IMG/VR virus record: IMGVR_UViG_3300020472_000153
Location: 1-25,317 of that record
Length of the DNA stretch: 25,317 bases
From: a virus
Strand: one strand, 5' to 3'
Both the position numbers and the translations under genes were made by a program. Under the pieces are notes generated by a model. The model saw only the letters and a program-made list of their open reading frames with translations. It did not search any database and was not told the origin of the DNA. Of the stretch, positions 15,664 through 22,066 are shown piece by piece. The stretch's first letter is position 1, and the number at the start of each line of letters is the position of its first letter.

Positions 15664-15691
15664 CTATCCGAAAAAAGCAGCAAGTCCTTCC
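15664..15691 (-). promoter_or_regulatory. Probable programmed -1 ribosomal frameshift site
   Basis: On the minus strand, gp26 codons GCT TTT TTC GGA TAG contain the slippery heptamer T-TTT-TTC (15676 to 15670) in the reading phase needed for a -1 slip. An SD-like GGAAGGA (15691 to 15685) ends 8 bases upstream, as in known stimulated frameshift sites such as dnaX. After the slip the frame continues CGG ATA GCA CTC ATG into the 60-codon ORF with no stop. No strong downstream hairpin is obvious. The signal and the gene order match the G/GT frameshift of lambda-type tail chaperones. Confidence 0.7.
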
Positions 15692-16368
15692 AGTGGAATA
15701 GTACTTTCTACATTAGTTTTAGGATTAGTCACAACCAAATCATGTTTAAGTTTTGGTATAGTATCAAAGAACTTCTGTACTTGTTGGAATTGATCCGAGT
15801 TTAGATCACCAATAAAGTCTAATGCTTCCTTTAAAGTGAAAGAATCAAACACTTCATCAGCATCATATACTTTATCAATACACTGAGCAGCAAGTTTAAA
15901 CATATCCTCGATATTAGGATCATCCCGTAAGTTTTGATCAATGAATAGATCCAATGATGGATACTTCATGACAAGACCAACAGATTCGTTTAGTTTAATA
16001 TCTTTGGTATGTTCCTCATCCTCATGTATCTCTATCTGTTCTAGAGGTAACTTAACATCAACAGTTGTTTTATTGTCATCTGGGCAAGTTACGGTAAACT
16101 CACTGATCTCACCAACTGCTTTTGCTCGGATACGAAGGAATAAGTATTCAATCTCAAAAGTTGGAATTTTGTTCAAATTCGCTTTTAGATCCGTGCAATT
16201 TTTAATAATAGTCTTTACTGCGTTAACCATTTCTTTCTCTTTTTGAGATTCCATAGCTAAGTACAATAATTTCTCCTCCTTAACAAGAAAAGGTCTATAC
16301 TTGACCTTTAAGTTCGATACAGGTAATTCGCATTCGTATTCAGGTATCGCTAACTTTGGTAATGCCAT
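15664..16368 (-). CDS. 26: gp26-like baseplate hub assembly protein, 234 aa
   Basis: The N-terminus (PEYECELPVSNLKVKYRPFL, then VKEEKLLYLAMESQ) and later segments (IEYLFLRIRAKAVGE, TVTCPDDNKTTVDVKLPLE) fit the T4 gp26 baseplate-hub family (T4_baseplate). T4 gp26 acts in hub assembly and is not an enzyme. The gene precedes the small ORF and the tape-measure-like genes, which matches a tape-measure chaperone. Its 3' end carries a slippery heptamer just before the TAG stop. ATG 16368 has no good Shine-Dalgarno; it lies 20 bases after the oxygenase stop. The length is close to the family's 208-235 residues. Confidence 0.85.
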   Translation of the reverse strand: MALPKLAIPEYECELPVSNLKVKYRPFLVKEEKLLYLAMESQKEKEMVNAVKTIIKNCTDLKANLNKIPTFEIEYLFLRIRAKAVGEISEFTVTCPDDNKTTVDVKLPLEQIEIHEDEEHTKDIKLNESVGLVMKYPSLDLFIDQNLRDDPNIEDMFKLAAQCIDKVYDADEVFDSFTLKEALDFIGDLNSDQFQQVQKFFDTIPKLKHDLVVTNPKTNVESTIPLEGLAAFFG

Positions 16369-16388
16369 AATTTAACATAGTATTGTAG

Positions 16389-16988
16389 TTATTTAGTAGG
16401 TTCAACCCAAGTGGTTATGATGTACTTATCTCCGTTCTTTGGTTGTATACCACGATGGATAAAATTCCATGTTGCAGGAACAAAAGTTAATCTACCACGT
16501 TTAGGTTTTATCTTGGTGCCATCTATTAATTCCGTCTCACCATCTTCAAAATTATCATTTAAATACCATATACAAAGTATTTGTCTATCACCTGCTGCAT
16601 CATGATGCCAATGATAATAATCATCATCAGATCTATACTTCTTTATATTAAATCCAGTATTATTCATACCATGTTGAAATAGTCCAGTAAAGTACTGTCT
16701 AATATGACTAAGATAGGATCCCAAATGGTTATCTAAAGAACCATATAAAACATCATCCTCATCTCGCCAGTCATCCTTATTGGTAACATAGAGTTCAGTA
16801 CACTTCTTTAATTCTGGGATAACTAGATCGTCTCCATTGACACGATACATACCCTGAGTTTGCCTTGTATCATACTCATACTTATCAATAACTTGCTTAC
16901 AAAATGATTCAGTAAGGACATTATCTATAGAATATACAAAATCAGAAAATTTCTCAATCTTCTTCACATTATCAAATTCCGTAATCAT
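16389..16988 (-). CDS. 2OG-Fe(II) dioxygenase, 199 aa
   Basis: A prolyl-4-hydroxylase-like oxygenase. The metal motif is H128-x-D130 in YYHWHHDAAGDRQ, followed by LCIWYLNDNFEDGETEL, a KPKRGRLTFVPATWNF segment, the distal H178 in FIHRG, and GDKYIITTWV, whose Lys may bind 2-oxoglutarate. All expected ligands are present, so it is likely active. The substrate is unknown. ATG 16988 overlaps the end of gp54 by 17 bases and has a strong GGAGGT just upstream. It sits between gp54 and gp26 in the late tail block. It is clearly different from the second oxygenase at 8316-8954. Confidence 0.87.
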   Translation of the reverse strand: MITEFDNVKKIEKFSDFVYSIDNVLTESFCKQVIDKYEYDTRQTQGMYRVNGDDLVIPELKKCTELYVTNKDDWRDEDDVLYGSLDNHLGSYLSHIRQYFTGLFQHGMNNTGFNIKKYRSDDDYYHWHHDAAGDRQILCIWYLNDNFEDGETELIDGTKIKPKRGRLTFVPATWNFIHRGIQPKNGDKYIITTWVEPTK

Positions 16989-17724
16989 TTACCTCCGCTT
17001 GATCTGCTCTTCCTGCTCCAAGACCCAAATTCTCTAAAACTTGGTTTCTAGGACTGAAATCTATTATCCTATCTGACTGACCATGACCAAATCCAACATC
17101 ACTCATAACCTGATCAAAACGATATCTCTCATATGCCCACTCAATATCCATCTTCATTAAAGTTGTTTGTTCATTATTTAAGTTCATCACACTGATATTA
17201 GTTGGGAAAGCACCATATAAATTCCAAACACCCGTTACTCTATTCAATCTACTTCTAGGTTTTGGAGTATTCTTCGAACTACTATCCTGATAAACTATAT
17301 TACTACCCAATTCCCACTTCTGTATAATGAGATTAGTAGTATATTGATCATAAAATGCTGTTCTATTCTCTTGATCACCTGCCATCTCATTCATCCAATG
17401 TTCAAAGACATGTCTTAAATATAGATCTTTAGATACAAGGAATGAAATAGTAATAGGACTATTAACCTGTCCAGTTGCATACTTCCTCTGCATACCAAAA
17501 TCTTTAACTTCCGCAGTAGTTACCTGTCTACTAGGTACAGTTACATCATCTGCTGCGAAATTCACATATTCATACCACTTACGCCACTGATATACTTCAT
17601 TATCTCGAAGAATAGCGGGAAAACCCGAAAATACGGAATATAGATTAGATCTAGCGGGTTCCGCACCTCCAGTGCGAACCCAATCCATAAATTCTGTAAA
17701 TGAATTTGGGGTTGTAAAAGCCAT
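16972..17724 (-). CDS. 54: gp54-like baseplate tail-tube initiator, 250 aa
   Basis: The protein has the tail-tube fold pattern: SNLYSVFSGFPAI near the N-terminus, PITISFLVSKDLYLRHVFEH in the middle with a W-N-E segment, a YDQYTTNLIIQ strand, and VWNLYGAFPTNISVMNLNNE followed by DIEWAYERYRFD. This pattern is shared by T4 gp19, gp48 and gp54. With 250 residues and a place in a baseplate cluster near gp48, gp53 and gp26, gp54 (which starts tube polymerisation on the baseplate) fits best; gp19 is less likely. The ATG overlaps the stop of the previous gene (TAATG). Confidence 0.72.
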   Translation of the reverse strand: MAFTTPNSFTEFMDWVRTGGAEPARSNLYSVFSGFPAILRDNEVYQWRKWYEYVNFAADDVTVPSRQVTTAEVKDFGMQRKYATGQVNSPITISFLVSKDLYLRHVFEHWMNEMAGDQENRTAFYDQYTTNLIIQKWELGSNIVYQDSSSKNTPKPRSRLNRVTGVWNLYGAFPTNISVMNLNNEQTTLMKMDIEWAYERYRFDQVMSDVGFGHGQSDRIIDFSPRNQVLENLGLGAGRADQAEVNDYGI

Positions 17725-18200
17725 TATGTACGACTCCAGATGTGACTACTAGGTACCTCCATCCATCTACCAACAACGCTCATTACGAACTGTTCCAATG
17801 GTAATGGGATTATGTCGGTAAATTCTTCTCTTGGCACCACTTTAATATTTGTAGCATTAGACATAAAGTATTTATGATGGCACTGCAAAGGATATTGTCT
17901 ACCACCCAAAGCCCATGATTTACCAACTGCTCTTCTCATCTCTGGTCTTAAATAATGGAGATTACCACCTTGAAATTGGAGATTTTGCATATCTCTATCA
18001 TATATTTGAACCATAGGATACTGGTCATACCAAGGTAACTTATCTGGTGATGTTGCTGCACCATAATTGAAGAATATAATATCACCAGATAGGAAACCAC
18101 CAGTATAGTCCTGTAACCCATAAAACATTTGTGAGCGATACCAGTCTTTTGACTGTGATGATCCTCCTGCAAGATCTTTTACATCCTGAAATATACTCAT
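17724..18200 (-). CDS. Conserved tail-block protein of unknown function, 158 aa
   Basis: No family is assigned with confidence. Segments visible are SKDWYRSQMFYGLQDY, FLSGDIIFFNYGAATSPDKL, PWYDQYPMVQIYDRD and GGNLHYLRPEMRR. I recall a similar 'FF-Y ... LPYYD-FP ... NLHYL-P' layout in small proteins of many T4-like myoviruses, without a known role. There is no signal peptide or membrane segment. It overlaps gp4 upstream (ATGA) and gp54 downstream (TAATG), so it is translationally coupled within the assembly operon. A structural or assembly role is inferred from position only. Confidence 0.75.
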   Translation of the reverse strand: MSIFQDVKDLAGGSSQSKDWYRSQMFYGLQDYTGGFLSGDIIFFNYGAATSPDKLPWYDQYPMVQIYDRDMQNLQFQGGNLHYLRPEMRRAVGKSWALGGRQYPLQCHHKYFMSNATNIKVVPREEFTDIIPLPLEQFVMSVVGRWMEVPSSHIWSRT

Positions 18201-18631
18201 ACCTTTAATTCTTTTTCTGTGAGTATCATAAATTCCATTTTGCGGTCTCTACAGTATTCCCGTGCTGCTTTCCACTTAGCAACGTTAACCCCATATGTTC
18301 TTACCTCAGTAAGATACCTCGATCCCTTACGACGTTTCGGTTGTTGAGTTTGAGCATAAGGTTTGACCTCAATGACTCTTTTCTTGGATCTTCCTGTTGT
18401 ACTCCTCGACTCGACATAGAAATCAGGGAAATAGCGATGAGGACGACGATCCACGGGACTAATATAGGGAATAATAATTTCTTCACTTGACCACTTAATA
18501 ACGTTTACATTTTTATCACACCAGTTCATGAACTTTAATTCCCACAAACTCCTATAAATAATATTTGTAGGATCACCTTTATACTTTTTAGGGTATGATG
18601 GTTTGAATTTTCCTTTATAGCCTTTTTTCAT
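18197..18631 (-). CDS. 4: gp4-like head completion nuclease, 144 aa
   Basis: This matches T4 gp4 (also called gp50/65), the head completion protein that finishes the DNA-filled capsid before tail joining. Segments are GKFKPSYPKKYKGDPTNIIY, WSSEEIIIPYISPVDRRPHR, FPDF with D70, VIEVKP with E88 and K90, and KWKAAREYCRDRKMEFMILT. The D ... E-x-K arrangement is a PD-(D/E)XK nuclease-like site. Its ATG (18631 to 18629) overlaps the ATG of gp48 on the other strand within one CATG, and the late promoter of gp48 lies inside this coding sequence. No late promoter for gp4 itself was found in the first 70 bases of gp48. Confidence 0.9.
   Translation of the reverse strand: MKKGYKGKFKPSYPKKYKGDPTNIIYRSLWELKFMNWCDKNVNVIKWSSEEIIIPYISPVDRRPHRYFPDFYVESRSTTGRSKKRVIEVKPYAQTQQPKRRKGSRYLTEVRTYGVNVAKWKAAREYCRDRKMEFMILTEKELKV
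18553..18560 (+). promoter_or_regulatory. T4-type late promoter (TATAAATA, exact) for gp48-gp53
   Basis: The plus strand reads TATAAATA, the full T4 late consensus, 70 bases before the gp48 ATG at 18630. It lies inside the gp4 gene, opposite the codons for the conserved IIYRS segment. It is the only exact NATAAATA seen upstream of the plus-strand block, so it probably drives gp48, gp53 and the following small gene. Confidence 0.7.
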
Positions 18632-19622
18632 GGCATTTGTATTCCCAAGAATAAAACCACTTGGAACCTCATCTGAAGGTTCGCGGAAGAGTATTGGTCG
18701 AAAATCCAGTTATCCAACTGAATCGATGGACTACCTAAAGATCGATATTTTCGATTCTAAGAAGAATAATCCATATAACTATGTAGGAGCAAATGCTGGA
18801 ACTGGACGTTCTGCTGGTGTATCTAAAGACTCGATATTCCTGTACCTACCAGGTAATTTATCAGAAGTCTATACAACAAGATATAACCAACAAACTGCAC
18901 TTGGTGCTGCTGGTGTTGCTGGTATTGGTGCTGCTGCTGCTGGAACTTTGAATGGAGTTGGGAATACCATATCGGATGCTGCAACACAGATTAAAACAAA
19001 CCTCGCTGCACAAATTGCTGCTGAAGCAGTGAATATATCAAACCTCGGAAATACGAATTTAAGTGCTAATGATTTTGCTGCCTTAACTAAAAAGGCAATA
19101 ATGAACCCATATGAAGAAACCACATTTCAAGGTACAGACTATAGGAATCATTCATTTGACTTTAAATTAGTACCAAAAGGTATGGAAGATGTTGGTATAA
19201 TTACAAACATTATCCAGAAATTACGTACATCGATGCTACCTGGCAAAAACTCAAGTAGTGGTCTTGATGCAAGTACAAATGATATATTTTCACAAATTGA
19301 ATCAGGTGGTAGTGGTAGAGGTGATCGTTGGTTAACAATACCCGACTTCTTTCATCTAAGTATCGTTAGGTATAAGGGTTCAGCAGAGAGAATAAACGAA
19401 AGTATGTCTAGACCTGAAACCCTAGGATTTATAATGCAATTTCCAACAAAATGCGTTCTATCATCAATGAACGTGAATCTAACTCCAGATGGTCAACTAT
19501 CAACTCTAAGAAATGGTGCCACTGGTGATAATGATCAAACTGATTATGGTCCTAATGCATATAACCTATCATTGACATTCAATGAAACCGCATTCCTCAC
19601 AAAAGACATGTTTCAAGGATAA
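18630..19622 (+). CDS. 48: gp48-like baseplate tail-tube cap, 330 aa
   Basis: Features of T4 gp48: a C-terminal half with the tube-like segments NPYEETTFQGTDYRNHSFDF, VPKGMEDVGIITNIIQKLR, DFFHLSIVRY and PTKCVLSSMNVNLTPDG. The N-terminal half has a Gly/Ala-rich stretch (residues 91-130) that is likely flexible or helical. gp48 binds the baseplate hub and, with gp54, begins the tail tube. The ATG at 18630 shares bases with the gp4 ATG on the minus strand; no good Shine-Dalgarno is seen. gp53 follows with a TAATG overlap. Confidence 0.85.
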   Translation: MAFVFPRIKPLGTSSEGSRKSIGRKSSYPTESMDYLKIDIFDSKKNNPYNYVGANAGTGRSAGVSKDSIFLYLPGNLSEVYTTRYNQQTALGAAGVAGIGAAAAGTLNGVGNTISDAATQIKTNLAAQIAAEAVNISNLGNTNLSANDFAALTKKAIMNPYEETTFQGTDYRNHSFDFKLVPKGMEDVGIITNIIQKLRTSMLPGKNSSSGLDASTNDIFSQIESGGSGRGDRWLTIPDFFHLSIVRYKGSAERINESMSRPETLGFIMQFPTKCVLSSMNVNLTPDGQLSTLRNGATGDNDQTDYGPNAYNLSLTFNETAFLTKDMFQG

Positions 19623-20506
19623 TGAGTAAGTATTTTTCCTATCTACCAAACGTATATGTACGCCTTGACAGTATCCGAAAGCAAGGTGTAGATCCATATG
19701 TTCAAGCAAAGAACATCTTCAGAAGAATTAAAATTCGATCTGACTTACAGGGTGCTGCTCTTGGATTTCAGCAATATTCAATCGGTGCTAATGAAAGACC
19801 TGATGAAGTTGCACAAAAAGCATATGGGGATCCAACCCTAGATTGGGTTATATTAATATCTAACAATATTATCAACATATACAATGAATGGCCAATGCAT
19901 GAGGGAGAACTCATGGATTATTGTGCCAAGAAATACAACGAGGCAGGTGGGATACACCATTATGAGACCTTAGAACTAAAAAACCCACAAGGGGATATTG
20001 TAGTTCAAGAAGGATGGGAAGTAAATCACAATTACACCTATACTGATTGGGAGAACATAACTCACACAGATTTGGTAATGCCAATATCTAATTATCAGCA
20101 CGAAATCACTCAAAATGACTATAAGCGCAATATATACTTATTAAAACCTGCCTACTTAACTGACTTTATTGCTGAATTTCAAAGTTTAGTCGAATATCTT
20201 CCAAATGAGGAAATTGACGAAAATGAGTTGAAAAAGACTTTTGCAGTTATTGACGAAAATTACCTTACTGCGAAAACCACTTATACTAGCGATATCGGTA
20301 GAACTGCTATTACCAAAAAAGCAGCAATGCAAGATTTCGCTGATAGAGTGTTTGCAGTCACCGCTGCGTCTTCTGACGCTGCTATCGCTGCCGCATCAAG
20401 TAACACTAACACATCAACTAACGACTCTGGAGTTGTGGCAGGTACACAAGATTCAAGTTCGACATCAACTACATCATCAAGTTCATCATCCAGTAGCGGA
20501 TACTAA
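19622..20506 (+). CDS. 53: gp53-like baseplate wedge protein with Ser-rich tail, 294 aa
   Basis: The first 190 residues fit T4 gp53, the wedge subunit that joins wedges to the hub: YFSYLPNVYVRLDS, FRRIKIRSDLQGAALGFQQY, RPDEVAQKAYGDPTLDWVIL, NNIINIYNEWP and a LysM-like region. T4 gp53 is 196 residues. This copy adds about 100: a charged region, then residues 248-294, which are almost only Ala, Ser, Thr, Asn and Gly and end in a serine run and GY. The tail is likely disordered. Translation is coupled to gp48 upstream and to the next small gene (TAATG at both ends). Confidence 0.85.
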   Translation: MSKYFSYLPNVYVRLDSIRKQGVDPYVQAKNIFRRIKIRSDLQGAALGFQQYSIGANERPDEVAQKAYGDPTLDWVILISNNIINIYNEWPMHEGELMDYCAKKYNEAGGIHHYETLELKNPQGDIVVQEGWEVNHNYTYTDWENITHTDLVMPISNYQHEITQNDYKRNIYLLKPAYLTDFIAEFQSLVEYLPNEEIDENELKKTFAVIDENYLTAKTTYTSDIGRTAITKKAAMQDFADRVFAVTAASSDAAIAAASSNTNTSTNDSGVVAGTQDSSSTSTTSSSSSSSSGY

Positions 20507-20733
20507 TGACAAAAAAACCATTACACAGATTACCTCTAGATGATTGGTTTGATGATGTCCCACACCCTTATGATACATGGCCAATGGCAACTAACGATAA
20601 AAAATCAAGAAAAGACGAAATTGAAGATATACACCAAGAGACGAAAATCCATGAAAAGATGTATATACTAGCAACAAAAAAACACTCACCTTGGAAAGGT
20701 GGTGGATCTGAGAATTTTCAAGAAAAACCCTAA
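20506..20733 (+). CDS. Small charged protein of unknown function, 75 aa
   Basis: Seventy-five codons whose ATG overlaps the gp53 stop (TAATG). The product starts MTKKPLHRLPLDDWFDDVPH and has a hydrophilic, probably helical middle (DEIEDIHQETKIHEKMY) and a glycine-rich end. No family is recognised. It is the last gene of the plus-strand block, and ends just before the hairpin that terminates the opposing operon. Coupling to gp53 supports it being real. Confidence 0.62.
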   Translation: MTKKPLHRLPLDDWFDDVPHPYDTWPMATNDKKSRKDEIEDIHQETKIHEKMYILATKKHSPWKGGGSENFQEKP

Positions 20734-20737
20734 AGAC

Positions 20738-20765
20738 AAAAAAATACCCCGATTTTTTTTCGGGG
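20738..20765 (-). terminator. Rho-independent terminator of the gp32 operon
   Basis: A perfect 6-bp stem, CCCCGA (20747-20752) with TCGGGG (20760-20765), closes a 7-base loop of T. Read on the minus strand the stem is followed by TATTTTTTTG, a proper U-tract, so it ends leftward transcripts from gp32 and the small secreted-protein gene. On the plus strand no T-run follows the stem, so it should work poorly, if at all, for the gp53 block. Confidence 0.85.
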
Positions 20766-20799
20766 CATTCTGGGAATCAAAGTTCGAATAATATACAAG

Positions 20800-21090
20800 T
20801 TACCGATAACATGGTGCTGGTCTTCTTTCAGTCCAACGCCTGACCCAACCAGGTCTCCACCTTCCTGATCTGCTGTAGTCACCAGCAATATACTCCTCGT
20901 GTTCTATGATCTCTACGCAATACATGCGACTGGGATCTGGTCTCCAATGTTTGTATGGTCTTCTATGACGAGGGTAACGGTGGACATGTACCTCCTCAGT
21001 AAACGGCTCCCAGAACTCAGCCCATGTCAGTGCTGATGCTGGTGCAGCAACGCTGGTGGAAAGAATTAGTGGGAGCAGTAACCATTTCAT
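20800..21090 (-). CDS. Small exported basic protein of unknown function, 96 aa
   Basis: The N-terminus is a typical signal peptide: MKWLLLPLILSTSVAAPASA, with a likely cleavage after ASA (about residue 20). The mature part is short, basic and rich in Arg, His, Trp, Tyr and Pro (HRYPRHRRPYKHWRPDPSRM), with two cysteines (MYCVEII and APCYR) that could form a disulphide outside the cytoplasm. No family is recognised. It starts three bases after the gp32 stop without its own Shine-Dalgarno, so it is coupled to gp32, and a terminator follows. An envelope or periplasmic role is inferred from the signal peptide. Confidence 0.7.
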   Translation of the reverse strand: MKWLLLPLILSTSVAAPASALTWAEFWEPFTEEVHVHRYPRHRRPYKHWRPDPSRMYCVEIIEHEEYIAGDYSRSGRWRPGWVRRWTERRPAPCYR

Positions 21091-21093
21091 AAT

Positions 21094-21990
21094 TTAGAGT
21101 TCTTTAGCTAGGTCTTCAAAGTAAGATAGATCGGGATCATCTGACTGTACTGATTCTACACGATTACCAAACCCACTTGGTACACTACCTGTGACAGTTT
21201 GTGTAGTGGTTTCTGGAAGAACTGCTTCCTCCTCTTCATTAAATGTTGCGACTTTACGCTTGTTTAATACAAGATTTAATCGTGTCTCTAACTGTTCATA
21301 TGACTTGAAGTTAGAACTATCAGTAAACTCAGTAAGAGAATACTCTTTGTTATAGACTTCTTCAAGTGCTGCATCATCTAATCCTGCGAGTACAGCAGGT
21401 GCAGAAAACTCAGACTTATCATAGTTCCAGAAACCTGCAACCTTAGTAATCTTCAGTTTAAAATCAGCACCCTTCCATAGGTCGAAAGGATTGATGGGTG
21501 TCTCATCCTCAAATTGAGGTTGAGCAGCAGCAACAATCTTGTCATGGATCTTCTTACCATACTTGTAGAGGAAGACTTTGCCTTCGTTCTCTGGATGGAG
21601 AGGATCCTTAACAACAAATATGTTACTGTAGTAAGAAAGCTTACGCTTCTGCTTACGTGCGACATCTTTGTCGGCATCTGCACCTGAGTTCCATAGTTGA
21701 CGGTTCAACTCACCAACTGGATCTTTCTGACCCAATGTAGTAAGACTATTCTCGATGTACCATCCACCTGGTCCTTGGAATGCATGAGACCAAACTTGTG
21801 CCCAAGGTAGGTCACTGTTTGTCTCAGGGAGAAATCTAATAACAGCATAACCGTTACCAGACTTATCAACTTCTGGTTTCCAGAAGCGTTCATCTACCTT
21901 AGCACCAGCAGGTTTGTTTAACTTCTCGATAGCAGTGCTAAGAGAAGCGAAAGAAGATCCACTGGACTTCTTTAAAGTGGCAAATGACAT
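21094..21990 (-). CDS. 32: gp32 single-stranded DNA-binding protein, 298 aa
   Basis: The core is clearly T4 gp32: KLSYYSNIFVVKDP, HPENEGKVFLYKYGKKIHDK, NPFDLWKGADFKLKITKVAG and NYDKSEF. The N-terminus (SFASLSTAIEKLN) serves cooperative binding, and the acidic C-terminus (DDPDLSYFEDLAKEL) is the partner-binding tail. The zinc-ribbon cysteines of T4 gp32 are absent; the protein has no cysteine at all, and residues 78-103 replace the zinc region. It coats ssDNA in replication, recombination and repair. ATG 21990 has GAGGA about 10 bases upstream, and a sigma-70-like promoter lies in the gap before it. Confidence 0.95.
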   Translation of the reverse strand: MSFATLKKSSGSSFASLSTAIEKLNKPAGAKVDERFWKPEVDKSGNGYAVIRFLPETNSDLPWAQVWSHAFQGPGGWYIENSLTTLGQKDPVGELNRQLWNSGADADKDVARKQKRKLSYYSNIFVVKDPLHPENEGKVFLYKYGKKIHDKIVAAAQPQFEDETPINPFDLWKGADFKLKITKVAGFWNYDKSEFSAPAVLAGLDDAALEEVYNKEYSLTEFTDSSNFKSYEQLETRLNLVLNKRKVATFNEEEEAVLPETTTQTVTGSVPSGFGNRVESVQSDDPDLSYFEDLAKEL

Positions 21991-22034
21991 AGTTTGTATT
22001 CCTCGTATTGAATGTGTTTGTATTTTGTTACTGG

Positions 22035-22066
22035 ATTATAGTAACATACTATTTAGTCGGTGTCAA
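22035..22066 (-). promoter_or_regulatory. Sigma-70-like promoter for gp32
   Basis: On the minus strand a perfect -35 TTGACA (22066 to 22061) is followed after 17 bases by TACTAT (22043 to 22038), which overlaps a perfect TATAAT (22040 to 22035) at a 20-base spacing. The -35 lies inside the last codons of the upstream gene. The gp32 ATG is about 45 bases downstream of the -10. It would allow early or middle expression of gp32 apart from the longer operon transcript. Confidence 0.65.

Noticed and set aside
15658-15676. Sequencing error at the six-T run splitting one gp26 gene
   Set aside because: The heptamer is in exact slippery phase, an SD-like stimulator lies upstream, and the downstream ORF has its own ATG and fits the known G/GT layout. 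An error cannot be fully excluded without reads.
16972-17724. gp19 main tail tube
   Set aside because: The same fold, but length and place among baseplate genes fit gp54 better; gp19 usually sits beside gp18 and gp20.
17869-17876. CATAAATA as a late promoter for gp54
   Set aside because: Within the 158-residue gene at His-Lys-Tyr codons, about 145 bases from the gp54 start; no other support.
20241-20543. 100-codon plus-strand ORF overlapping the gp53 end
   Set aside because: Leu/Ser/His/Gln-rich shadow of the gp53 low-complexity tail in another frame.
20747-20765. Bidirectional terminator
   Set aside because: Only the minus strand has a U-tract after the stem; on the plus strand CATTC follows.
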